A stretch of 64,000 nucleotides of DNA from Psettodes erumei (lineage: Eukaryota; Chordata; Actinopteri; Pleuronectiformes; Psettodidae). A program made the position numbers and the translations under genes. Under the pieces are notes generated by a model, which worked only from the letters and a program-made list of their open reading frames with translations, did not search any database and was not told the origin of the DNA. This document shows positions 13,450-22,203 of this stretch, piece after piece. The stretch's first letter is position 1. Each line of letters starts with the position of its first letter. Location of the stretch: NCBI GenBank assembly GCA_016785225.1, contig JAFBJZ010000109.1, positions 2,170,001 through 2,234,000 on the forward strand, given 5' to 3'.

Positions 13450-13600
13450 GACCATGATTGTTCCTTAACCTTAACCATGTGTTTATTGTTGGAAACATAC
13501 TGACAAAGGCCCCCTTACCTTTACGAAGTAATAATCTTAACCCAAAATATAATGTTTCGGTGCCTGACCAAACCTTAACCATAGCAACTGTTATGAAACT
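13450..13600. repeat. Relic of 'CCTAACC' dispersed repeat
   Basis: The words CCTTAACCTTAACCATG, TTAACCC and GTGCCTGACCAAACCTTAACC resemble a dispersed percomorph repeat whose usual text includes 'gtgcctaaacctaacca'. A second relic of the same type lies at 26568-26630. It is old and heavily diverged. Family assignment is from memory. Confidence 0.4.
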
Positions 13601-14640
13601 GAAACTCTTGTGAACTGTTATTGTTTTTTGAAGGCAAACAATGTAATTTCTAATTCCACTTCTAATGTATATGTTGGTGGCTGCATGTGGTATATATGCT
13701 AGAATATCATCTTAAATCCTTTAAACTGTTTTAGTTATTAAAGGCACAACCAACTGTAGCAACAGTAACTGTAAGTATAATATTTTTTTGCAAATGGGCC
13801 AAAGGAAATATTAATATTGATGGGTATGGTCTTGTTTTTTCTAAAAGAAAAAAGTCAAACATGGGGTTCAGCCTTATTTTGCACAGTCCCTGAGTTTATA
13901 CAGAATTAGAATGTTAAAATCTTTGCATCTGTGAGCTAAAAAGAACGGAAGCTTGCATTGTTTCAGACAAAATCCCCTTTCTTTCAGCCGAGACAGACAT
14001 AAACAGTGATGCTCCCTTGCTGCCTCTCTCCTCTTCTCCAGCACGCCTCTAATGCGTCCTAATCCTGGCTGAAGACAGACGCCGGTTGTGTGTGTAAGAA
14101 ATATCTCTTTGCTTTTTCTGCCTCAGTTCATTATTTTTCTTTCTTGTCACTTAGTGTGATAGGTTGGACAGAGGCGCACAGATGAGCACTGAAGACACAG
14201 TCACAAGGCCTTAATCTAGTCTTTAATGCGTGACTTCAGAGATGTCATTTATCTTGTGACTGCAGCAGGCGTCCACAAAACTTTATCTCTAATAATATAT
14301 TGATGGATTAAAGGGGTCAGGCAGGAGACCAGGCAAGAAAAATTGCTTATTGACATCAAAATACAGTGCCCCAAAACCTGATAAACATAGGGACAGGAGA
14401 GTGGAAGTCAGAGAGAGAAGGAAAAGAGAGAGATGAGGGAGGGGGGAATTGAGTTGGGGTATTGTGAATGTTTGCACCCGGTAATTTCCTTCCTTCACAA
14501 GAGCCTCTGGTGGTCTGAGCCCTCGGCTTGATAAAAAAGCCCAGCCTCTCCTGCTCTCGAGCTCGGCGCTGTGCAGTTGCCGAAAGGAAAAAGCTGGTGA
14601 CTGCTAGGTCATTTCCACGTTTATCTTGACATAAACTCCC
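13600..14640. other. Gene-free stretch; short CNE-like patch at the end
   Basis: Mostly AT-rich without features. From about 14500 to 14640 the sequence becomes balanced, with a short symmetric word at CTCGAGCTCGG near 14556, and may be conserved. The minus frame at 14289-14498 arises from a purine-rich tract. Confidence 0.4.
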
Positions 14641-14720
14641 CCACCATCACCACCACCGCTACCACCTCAACGCCACCCCCCTCCCTCCCTCCCTCCCTCC
14701 CCCACTACGCCGACACACAC
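14641..14720. repeat. Pyrimidine tract with (CCCT)n
   Basis: A CCA-repeat-like opening (from 14641) leads into uninterrupted CCCT units at about 14676-14703. All purines lie on the minus strand in the core. Such mirror-symmetric tracts can form triplex DNA in vitro; here it is simply a low-complexity feature. Confidence 0.85.
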
Positions 14721-15760
14721 AACACTGCACCTTATTAATCACACTTAAGTGCCGTGTGAGACTGGAGCACTCGTGCGAAGGCTCCTGAAAGCAGAAACCT
14801 GGAATGTGTGGCATTATCAGGGAAAAGCACTGCTGTACAAACTTGGGAGACCACCGGTAGTCTCCTCCATGTTGCCATGTTCTCACAGCCTTGAGAGCAG
14901 TGGATGGTGTTTTTATCTGAACAAATAGCAGCCTCTTTACTCAGCTTGATTGTAGGCTGCATTTTAAACACATTCAAAGGACGATTGGAGATGGAGCCTG
15001 AACTTATTTATCCGATATATACTTACTGTACATGTACGCAATATATAATCAAGATGAAAATTAAGATTAATTGCTCTGAACTGGGAGGAAAAAAAACAAT
15101 GGGCTGGCTAAAATATAAAGCAGTGCATTTATTCATTCCTAAATTTCTGTGCAACTGGATTTTTTTTTCACCTCTGCCAAGGAAGTTACATTGTGTTAGC
15201 AGGATTGCACAAAAGGTAATGGAGGGATTTTCACAATTCTGTTTATCTAAATATTTTTATTTATTTATTATTTATTTTTTACCAGAGGTGACTGTTAATC
15301 CTAAACCATTAAATTTGGGGAGTGATCCAGGAGGACTGATCCAAGAAGGTATCACAAGTCAGCCTTGGTGGAGGTCTGTGCTCTCTCAGTGCTTCCTGCT
15401 CTTCCAAATGTTTTGAAGCTGGCTGACAGAGAAACTTTGCTCACTGACAGACATTCACGCAAAAGTCCTTTTATTGGCTTATTGTATCTGTCCATGAACC
15501 AATCACAAAGCGGTTTGGGATACAAATTCTCTGTGTGCAAATCAAATTACATACAGTCGTGTTAAAGTGCGCAGCCATGAGAGACAGTCCAGCTCCGTTT
15601 AACTCCTGTAGGAATGGTTTGCCTCTGCGCCTGGTCTATAACAAACACACTGCTGCTGTGACTCAGAATAGCTCTGTCAAATTGTGTCAAATTGTGTGTC
15701 TTATTATGCACTGAATTAGTATGAAGCACAACTTCATAGGTGAATCCCTGACAGCGACCA
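14721..15760. other. Gene-free stretch containing the window's longest open frame
   Basis: The plus frame 14904-15416 is 170 codons, the longest in the window. Its translation is rich in Phe, Ile, Leu, Tyr and Lys, as expected from AT-rich DNA, and it has no recognisable domain, splice context or codon bias. A TTTATTTATTTATT run (near 15259) lies inside it. I treat it as chance and the stretch as non-coding. Confidence 0.45.
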
Positions 15761-16600
15761 TGCTAAGTGGACTTTCATTTCCAATTTCAAGAATGCCACT
15801 CCTGGAAAAGTCTTTAATTACCCAGATCCCGCCGCTCGTGATGGATTGTGATAAACCCGTGGGCTTACTTAAGAAAATCTAGCGAGTGAAAGCATGTTTC
15901 CCCACACCCCGCTTCATCTTTTGCAGTCCTTGCGTGAAAGCCACGTTTGGAGTCAGTGGCAAGTCACTCCAATCCCAAATAGAGTCAATTGTAACCCTTC
16001 ACGCACTCTTCCAGTCCGGGAAAATTAATACACTTTACTATTACAAGATAAAGCTATAGGGACATATTACAGCAGGCATATCTGCTAGCCTGTAATACTA
16101 CAGAGTCAGCATTCAATAAAAGACATTTGCAACCAGGCATTTCTCACAACAACACTTGCGAAAGATTTAAAAGCTTCTAAATTAGGTGCAGCTCACGCCC
16201 GAAAGGTGCCTGGTAAGCAGGGCGATACTTACTTAAAATGACAGAGTTGTTTATGAACGGGGTGCCTCCCTCGCTTCAAGGTGGCACGCAAGAGGAGCAG
16301 TTTATGATCCGCACACTGGGTTATTTAGCCTCAAACAGTGTGCATAATGTTGGGTGACAATCAGCGGCCATAACTCACGTCAGGCTTTAAGTGATCTCCC
16401 ACTTCATAACATCGCCCCTTGAATACCGATCGGCCTCTCATCGCGCCGCCGTTTATCTGATGCAACTTCTGCCACGTCGTTCCCGAGCCCCGACAGGCAG
16501 CTTTCTAATTTGTAGCATCAGTATCAGAAAGTTGCAAAACAGAAAGGGGGGGGTGTCACGGCGCAGGTGTGTTTAACAATCGTTTGAGAGAAGAACAGAA
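15760..16600. other. Strong CNE-like block
   Basis: Over 800 bases with no repeats, even composition and many homeodomain-type cores (TTTAATTACC near 15812, AAAATTAATAC near 16021). There is a MEIS-type TGACAG at 16239-16244. The part at about 16240-16480 includes several CpG-containing words, unusual in this AT-leaning window. This is among the best candidates for a conserved enhancer cluster. Conservation remains to be measured. Confidence 0.4.
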
Positions 16601-17600
16601 ATGTATCTGCAATAACCCTCTTTCACACTGTTGAAGCAGGTTTTTTTATACAGCCAGGACAACTGCCCTTGGAGCCATTAAAAATCTAATCCAGCCAGCA
16701 TGCGCACATATAACATATCACCCATTATAACAGTAAGTGTCTGAGCCAGACAGGAAAGCTGGCCAAAAGTGAGAAGAAAACATGGAGGGTGAGGCCGTTT
16801 TTCATGAGATCCCAAAGCATCTCGGACTTTATCACTGGGCTACATTTAACAGGAAGCCAGTCTGAGACAGCAGCGACTTTGCTTAATTTGTCTAATGAGC
16901 AAACAGATCATCAGTCACCCACGCATTTACTGAGAGGAGGCAATAAAGTGCGATACGAGTTTGGATTGCAGTGCGTGTGTCACCTGAAGGACAGGCAGTG
17001 TTCGTCAGTTAATCCCCCTCTGGACAAAAAGCCAGGGGGGTTGTAAAGCAGGTTTACAAGCATGTTTGTTGCAAACTAAAATCTCCTGTATTAAACCTGG
17101 TAAATCTGTCTCCCGCTGCGACAATGGCAATAAAACAGAAGAGTTTACCGCGGAGCTTCAAGGTTGCACGGCACCCTTACACCGAATATACAAAGTATTC
17201 AGAAGTAACAATGATAATAGTCAAAGAGCTGCTGCTCCCAAAGTGACAAAGTCATTGTGAGATGATTACATTCTGGCTAGAATTCACACTGCTCACAGAG
17301 CTCCGCAGCTTTATCGCAACCATCACTCACTCCTGGATGTGCATCGCTCCCAAAACCACACCGCCAACTGCCCAACATGAGCGGGATGATCGAGACGTTA
17401 TACCGCGGTGCTCTGTATTGAAATGACCTACTGTATCAAGAAAAAGGAGAACAGCATAATACATCTCAAATTCCACCAGGGAGTAATAAAAACCCCAATT
17501 TCCATGATGAATAAAGCGTTTCTCCTTTTGTTGTTGGGCCCAAACAGAGGAAAGCATGGCCAAAAGGGTTGCCACAGTGTAATCTACCTTTGGGCGTTGG
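16600..17600. other. Gene-free stretch, CNE-like in parts
   Basis: Continues the character of the preceding block. Several short overlapping frames on both strands (16789-17046, 17066-17260, 17327-17635) have no domains. Long repeat-free DNA with few stops on both strands is itself common in conserved non-coding regions. Confidence 0.3.
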
Positions 17601-18250
17601 TACATTAATTCCATTTTCATATTCAGCGGCCCCACCCCCCACCCCTACTCCTCACGCTCAGCCCTCTGCTCCCTCAGAGCGGCGGGCACCGAGGAGGAGG
17701 CCCGGGCTGGTCCGAGGCCTGGGAATACCCCAGAGCCTGTGCGCCAGCACTACATAATTCTGGCCCGCCTCATTATTTAGCATGTCACCACTATTTTACA
17801 TGTTAAAGCCCCCGCATCGCCATCTAATTTATTATAAGAATATAGAATGGGCTGGGCTGGAATGGGGTCACTTGCTTTGACGCGGCACAGGAAATAAATT
17901 CACACAAAGTCAGTCAAGTCAAGGTGAAAGCCCGTGTCAGCATGATGCATTTTGTCATTCTTTTGGAACAAGAGTGTTTGAAAGCAGTGAGACTTTGCCT
18001 CAGTCTCCCCTCGGCTCAGCGCCAGTATTTAACTACTTTCAGCTTCACTTTCATGCAGGGGAAACTCAGGTTCCTCACTGAAAGAGGGGAAAAAGAGAGC
18101 AGAGTCCTGCCAAGAGTTGAACTGGCTTTGATGAGATTCAGCTGTAATTATTTCTCAGCAATAACAATGACGACAACAACAACAGAGGACTTAATCCGCC
18201 AGTGAGAGGACCAGATTCTGCTTCCTGGTGACAGCGATTAGGCCTAATCT
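17600..18250. other. GC-rich to AT-rich CNE-like block
   Basis: Begins with a C-rich tract (17628-17645) and a GC-rich segment (about 17670-17750). It then shifts to AT-core words CATTATTTAGCATG and CTAATTTATTATAAG between 17770 and 17840. No coding evidence. The abrupt change in composition with clean homeodomain words makes it a candidate regulatory element. Confidence 0.35.
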
Positions 18251-18500
18251 AGGGTTTGGGTGTGTTCATTGGAGAAATGCAATTTTTAATGGCAGCGTGT
18301 TTTGTTTTGTTGCGCTAAGTCCTGTGTATACAGTTACAGGATGCTGAAGTGAAGTGCAAGCCACATCTTCTGATGCGTGAGGCAGAAGGGCTGCAACTCA
18401 AGATCATATTTACACACAAACACAAACTATATTATGCTTGGAATATGACTGAAAAGATTATTCCATTATCCAAAATATTTGCATGCATTACGTTACTGTT
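18250..18500. other. Gene-free AT-rich stretch
   Basis: Nothing recognised before the palindrome at 18502. Confidence 0.4.
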
Positions 18501-18501
18501 G

Positions 18502-18523
18502 ATTGATTAATGCATTAATCAAT
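18502..18523. repeat. 22-bp perfect palindrome
   Basis: Both strands read the same over 22 bases. The arms are ATTGATTAATG and its complement CATTAATCAAT. It lies about 135 bases from a copy of an element whose ends are rich in ATTAATCGATTAAT-type text, so it may be a terminal relic of that family. It could also be a homeodomain dimer site. Confidence 0.6.
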
Positions 18524-18658
18524 TTATTTTAATTGATTATTGCGTCAATAAAAGATGAATTAAAATAAAGATTACTATATGACACAAACGGCCATCACGT
18601 CTTTGCATGCCTAATCATTTCATTTTATTTTTACCTTGTACAGTATTATTCATCATTA

Positions 18659-18880
18659 GAGCTGCAACTCATTGTTTTGATGATGGATTCATTGTGACCA
18701 GAACCCAAGGGTGACACCTTCAAAAATTTTGTTTGGTCCAAAAGAGACATTTATCAGTTCGCTGTCACAGAAGACAAATAAAACATTTCAGAAACTTGAA
18801 CCAAAAAAATTGCAAACTGATAGTTAACTGATCATCCAAATAGTCACATTATTGACCCACTCATTTATTTTCATTACAAG
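18659..18880 (-). mobile_element. Teleost 'AATCGATTAAT' non-autonomous DNA element, degenerate copy
   Basis: Starts with GAGCTGCAAC and runs through CCCAAGGGTGACACCTTCAA, then ATTTCAGAAACTTGAACC, to a TTTATTTTCATTA end. This order matches a very common short teleost element that begins and ends near 'gctgcaac' and carries ATTAATCGATTAAT text. The copy is old. It faces the copy at 19139 in the opposite orientation. Family recognition is from memory. Confidence 0.6.
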
Positions 18881-19138
18881 TTGTCTTACCAATAATCTTC
18901 TTAATCAGTAAGTCAACAAAATGTGAGGCAATAGCAAAAAAAGAAGTTCCCAGAGTGCATGGTGACACATTAACGTGGCATGTTTGGCCTGCAAAACAAG
19001 TCTGAAACCACAAATTAAATTAAAAGACAAGGAATTTTAGCCATTTTTGCTTATTATTTATTTTGTAAGCTAAAAAATCAATTGTTTTCTCTCCAGGATG
19101 TGGTTTACATCTATATTTGGCTCATTTTTGTCTTAGAT

Positions 19139-19315
19139 AAGAGCTGAAACAGTCCAATAATTGATTAGTCAATCAACAGAACATGAATTTGCTCGACCAA
19201 TATTCTAAGAAATCATCATTTCCAAATTCTAGGGTGAATATTCTGTTTCTATATGATAGGCAGAAAAAACAACAACACTGAAGATATCACCTTCTTTCAA
19301 ATTTTTCAGGGTTTT
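19139..19315 (+). mobile_element. Same teleost DNA element, partial copy
   Basis: Begins AGAGCTGAAACAG, then AATTGATTAGTCAATCAACAG and TTTCCAAATTC, ending in the ATATGATAG region of the family. It represents only one half of the element. Orientation is opposite to the copy at 18659. Confidence 0.6.
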
Positions 19316-19439
19316 TTTGTGAACTTTAATGGATGACATGAATTGGTTAACAACTGGGAGATCCTTCATCATGAATCCTTACTCTTTTTTGAGAGAAAAG
19401 AGTCAGACCAGACACGCACACGAAACAGAAACCCACCCC

Positions 19440-19800
19440 AAAATAACGCCGTTACATGATGAGCAACATCTTTATTTTAAAAACTACTGCATGAGAGAAG
19501 TACAGCAGCCACACAGTTTGTGTGGTGATAATTTTCTTTCACTGTGCCACAGTGGCAGCCCTCCATTCCCCCCAAAACCAACTGAGAAGCAAAGAGGATG
19601 GAGTGGAAGTGGGAGAAGGGGAGAAGGAGAAAGGCCAGATGTCAGGGCGCTCCAGGAAGAGGATTGCTAAGCGGTGTGAACATTTTTCAAAAATGATGTT
19701 TTGTGCCTCAAACATCTTGCTTACAGCAGCAGGGTCTGATCCAAGCATTATGTGCGAATACATCAGTAGCCCTGGACCCCCCTCTCCACAGGCATACAAA
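19440..19800. other. Gene-free stretch
   Basis: Overlapping frames on both strands (19522-19935 plus, 19539-19817 minus) run into simple sequence and have no domains. No gene is supported. Confidence 0.45.
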
Positions 19801-20008
19801 CGCACACACACACACACACGTTTCCTCGTAACTGAAGCTCACACCCCTCCCCCCACCCCCTACCCCCCGCCTCCCTTCTTCTTCTTCTACAGAAGTAAAT
19901 TATCAAAACTGTGTTTGAAAGTGAATGAAGGGTGACTCGCTCTCTCTCTCTCCCTTTCTCTCGCTCTCTCTCCCCTTCCCGCTTTGACATCTCAGTTTTT
20001 TTTTTTTT
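19801..20008. repeat. Cluster of simple repeats: (CA)n, C-tracts, (TTC)n, (CT)n, poly-T
   Basis: In order: a CA array (19802-19819), C-runs of 4, 6, 5 and 6 bases (19844-19868), TTC units (about 19876-19888), CT-rich sequence (19938-19980) and a T-run (19997-20008). Nearly all of it is pyrimidine on the plus strand. The C-runs give a G-quadruplex pattern on the minus strand. Confidence 0.9.
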
Positions 20009-20019
20009 CTTACTTGCCA

Positions 20020-20180
20020 CCGTTTCTGGGCTAGGTGATAACTGCCGGTAATAGGATTAACATTGATTTCTTTTTGCAAGAACAGAGATGTGCCAGTTCC
20101 AGCTATTTATTGAACTGCCAGCTTTGAACTATGAAAACTGACTGCAGGAAAAGACCTAATGCAGCATTTTAAAGAAAAGA
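20020..20180. other. CNE-like block
   Basis: A 160-base island between two simple-sequence tracts. It holds an OTX-type GGATTA at 20054-20059 and two TGCCAG words at 20091-20096 and 20116-20121. Clean, repeat-free text bracketed by low-complexity DNA suggests selective constraint. No coding frame. Confidence 0.4.
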
Positions 20181-20197
20181 AAAGCTTCTGTGCAATT

Positions 20198-20276
20198 CTT
20201 TCTCTCTCCCTCTCTCTCTTTCTCCGTTTTTGTTATTTCTTCCTCCTCTGTCTTCTTCTTCTTCTTGTTGTTGCAG
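20198..20276 (+). repeat. Pyrimidine tract with (TTC)n ending in TTGCAG
   Basis: CT-rich and TTC-rich sequence ending in GTTGTTGCAG. It reads as low-complexity DNA but also has the form of a strong 3' splice site (long pyrimidine tract, then CAG). Confidence 0.7.
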
Positions 20277-20315
20277 GATAAAAGAGAAAATCGGGTGCCT
20301 CTGTTCTAAGCTCTG
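20277..20315 (+). other. Possible 39-nt exon (speculative)
   Basis: A 39-base segment lies between an acceptor-like tract ending in CAG (20276) and a donor-like GTAATG (from 20316). Thirty-nine is a multiple of three. Only the frame entered after one base is open, giving IKEKIGCLCSKLW; the other two contain TAA. Length and splice signals would suit a microexon or a non-coding RNA exon. The pyrimidine tract may just be simple sequence and no neighbouring exon was found. Confidence 0.15.
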
Positions 20316-20319
20316 GTAA

Positions 20320-20570
20320 TGACTTTATTTATTTACTTTGTTGTTGCTTTTTTTAAACCCCACCAGTCAATAGAGTTATGATTTGATCTGTGATTTGTAA
20401 GTGTATTTGACTTCCCTTTCACCTTGAAATAAAGATCCATACTTGCATTTGCCGTGTCAAGGGAGTGTGCTATTCCTAAGCGTTTCTGTTAAACACAACA
20501 CTGTCATACAGTATTAAAGACCAAAATGTGAAGATTGAAATTTAAAAAAACACCCAGACCGCCTTATAGT
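20320..20570. other. Gene-free stretch
   Basis: AT-rich sequence with nothing recognised apart from one TACAGTAT word at 20507-20514. Confidence 0.4.
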
Positions 20571-20940
20571 TGTCAATGACGGGCCATTTGTTTCAGATGA
20601 GATGCAAAATTAACCAGATTTCATTAATATTTGAGTTTATTTAAAACAAGAAGTCCTAAATACACAACACTGTTCCTTCAAGTAATTCATATGAATTGAC
20701 TTCTTTTAAATATGGCTTTTATTCAGACTCCTGGAGTGCGGCTCTCTTAATTAGGTCTGAATGGCCTCATTGATTAGTGAGCCACGTCTATTGATGACAC
20801 TACTTAAGCAGCTAAAGCCACACGAGCAGTGGCTGTTCTCCAATTAGTGACACAAGCTACCCCCGTGTTATTATGCTGTTGTTAATGCAGTTCGACCCGT
20901 CAGTCATCTTGTTCAAGCTCACTGTAACTGCAGCTTAAGA
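20570..20940. other. CNE-like block
   Basis: Repeat-free with many TAAT-type cores: ATTAATATTTG, TCTTAATTAGG, CATTGATTAGTG, CCAATTAGTG. These cores are regularly spaced through about 200 bases (20730-20900). Strong resemblance to homeodomain-driven enhancers; conservation untested. Confidence 0.4.
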
Positions 20941-21079
20941 AGAAACACGTGCATACATGACTTTATAACCTCACGTTGTGGAACTGGCGCCTGAGAGCCA
21001 CTGTGCAGGCTGCTTTATCTTTTATACACGTTACATTCGTGCAGTTTTCAATTTTGAGCACAAGAGTGAGCACTTTGGA

Positions 21080-21322
21080 AAAATGATCCATTTTTCCATT
21101 AACTGATTCATTGTTTTGTCCATAAAAGAAAATAGTGAAAGAAGAGTCCAAACTATCATATTCAGTTATTTTGTTCTATTCAACAAAGGTCTAAAACCCA
21201 AACCAATTTATAATGATATCTACAGAACCTGAAAAGATTAAGAAATTATCAAAACAGCTGAAATGAATTACCTGTCACTACTTTGTCACTCAACAAATCA
21301 ATTAACATATCATCAATTTCCA
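21080..21322 (-). mobile_element. Teleost 'AATCGATTAAT' DNA element, degenerate copy
   Basis: Contains the family's order of words: CCATTAACTGATTCATTG, TTTTGTCCATAAAAGAAAA, TAGTGAAA, CTAAAACCCAAA, then CAAATCAATTAAC near the far end. Same family as the copies at 18659, 19139, 36357 and 56866. Both ends are eroded. Confidence 0.6.
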
Positions 21323-21324
21323 GT

Positions 21325-21830
21325 CTGAATGCAACAGAAAGGCAAAATCAAAATCCAAGTTTTAATACAAACTGCAGGATGACTTTATAATGCAATACAC
21401 CTCGTTGATCATTTCCTGTTCAACCCAACATTCAGATCATTGATGCTGCACTGCAAGATGTGGTACCACTGCAAAACAGCAGCTCCGTTAATCATCATGG
21501 AAAATTCTTAAAAGCATGGCACCACAGTGAAACACAACAAAAATAATAACAATCTGAAAAATGGTTTCTAATAAAGCAGTCCTCTTTGTATATGTGGGTT
21601 TCTGCATAGCATATGCTCATGCAGGGCACAAGAAAGAGACTGAGCGAGGTGTGTGTTGTGTTGTGTATGACAGCAGCTCCCCCACACACATCTCTTACTA
21701 TCAGCTCTGCGGAAACAAGAAACAACTACCACTGTCACTACAAATGCACCCCCCATCCAAACCAGACGCCTGTCAGCCAGCTAATGTCCCCTGACAAAAC
21801 ACACTGTGAATTAGAATAGCCACAAAAAGC
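21325..21830. other. Gene-free stretch
   Basis: Four short overlapping frames on both strands (21495-21819) with no domain. Nothing else recognised. Confidence 0.4.
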
Positions 21831-21834
21831 GTGC

Positions 21835-21872
<38 letters not shown>

Positions 21873-21873
21873 G
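21831..21873. repeat. Compound (GT)n(GA)n microsatellite
   Basis: GT units (about 21831-21855) pass directly into GA units (about 21856-21871). Alternating purine-pyrimidine next to all-purine sequence. The apparent Arg-Glu-rich open frames here come from this array. Confidence 0.95.
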
Positions 21874-21874
21874 A

Positions 21875-22160
21875 GGGGCAGGGAGCAGAGAGAGTGAGGG
21901 AAAGAACTCATCTGTGTCACAGCCTATCCCCTCGGGCAATCAAGGAAGAAAAAAAAAACCCACAGTCATTAGCAACTGGTGGTGCTTGCTCCAGCAAATC
22001 GCCGTTTGAGCGAAGATTTATGCAGACTCCTGACTGGAAATGATTTATTTATTTTAGCAGAGGCTGTGAGATCATTAACCTCAGCTGTGTCTCTGGGGAA
22101 CGACATCTGCGGCCCCCCACACTGCTCAGACAAAAGGCCCCACGCGTCCCCCGGCTTCAC
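21875..22160. other. Balanced stretch between microsatellites, possibly CNE
   Basis: From about 21960 to 22140 the sequence is repeat-free and compositionally even. Open frames exist on both strands (21979-22209 plus and 21969-22160 minus) without domains. Possible conserved element; no gene. Confidence 0.3.
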
Positions 22161-22165
22161 GGCTC

Positions 22166-22203
22166 AGGAGGAGGAGGAGGAGGAGGAGGAGGAGGAGGAG
22201 GGG
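22166..22203. repeat. (GGA)n microsatellite
   Basis: About twelve GGA/GAG units read directly. Translates as poly-Glu or, on the other strand, poly-Pro, which accounts for overlapping frames with those runs. Confidence 0.95.

Noticed and set aside
14904..15416. 170-codon plus-strand open frame, the longest in the window
   Set aside because: AT-rich and dominated by Phe, Ile, Leu, Tyr and Lys with no domain; a TTTATTTATT run lies inside it; a frame of this size is expected by chance in 64 kb of AT-leaning DNA.
19522..20020. Frames rich in His-Thr, Pro or Arg-Glu
   Set aside because: They are translations of the CA, C-rich and CT simple sequence.
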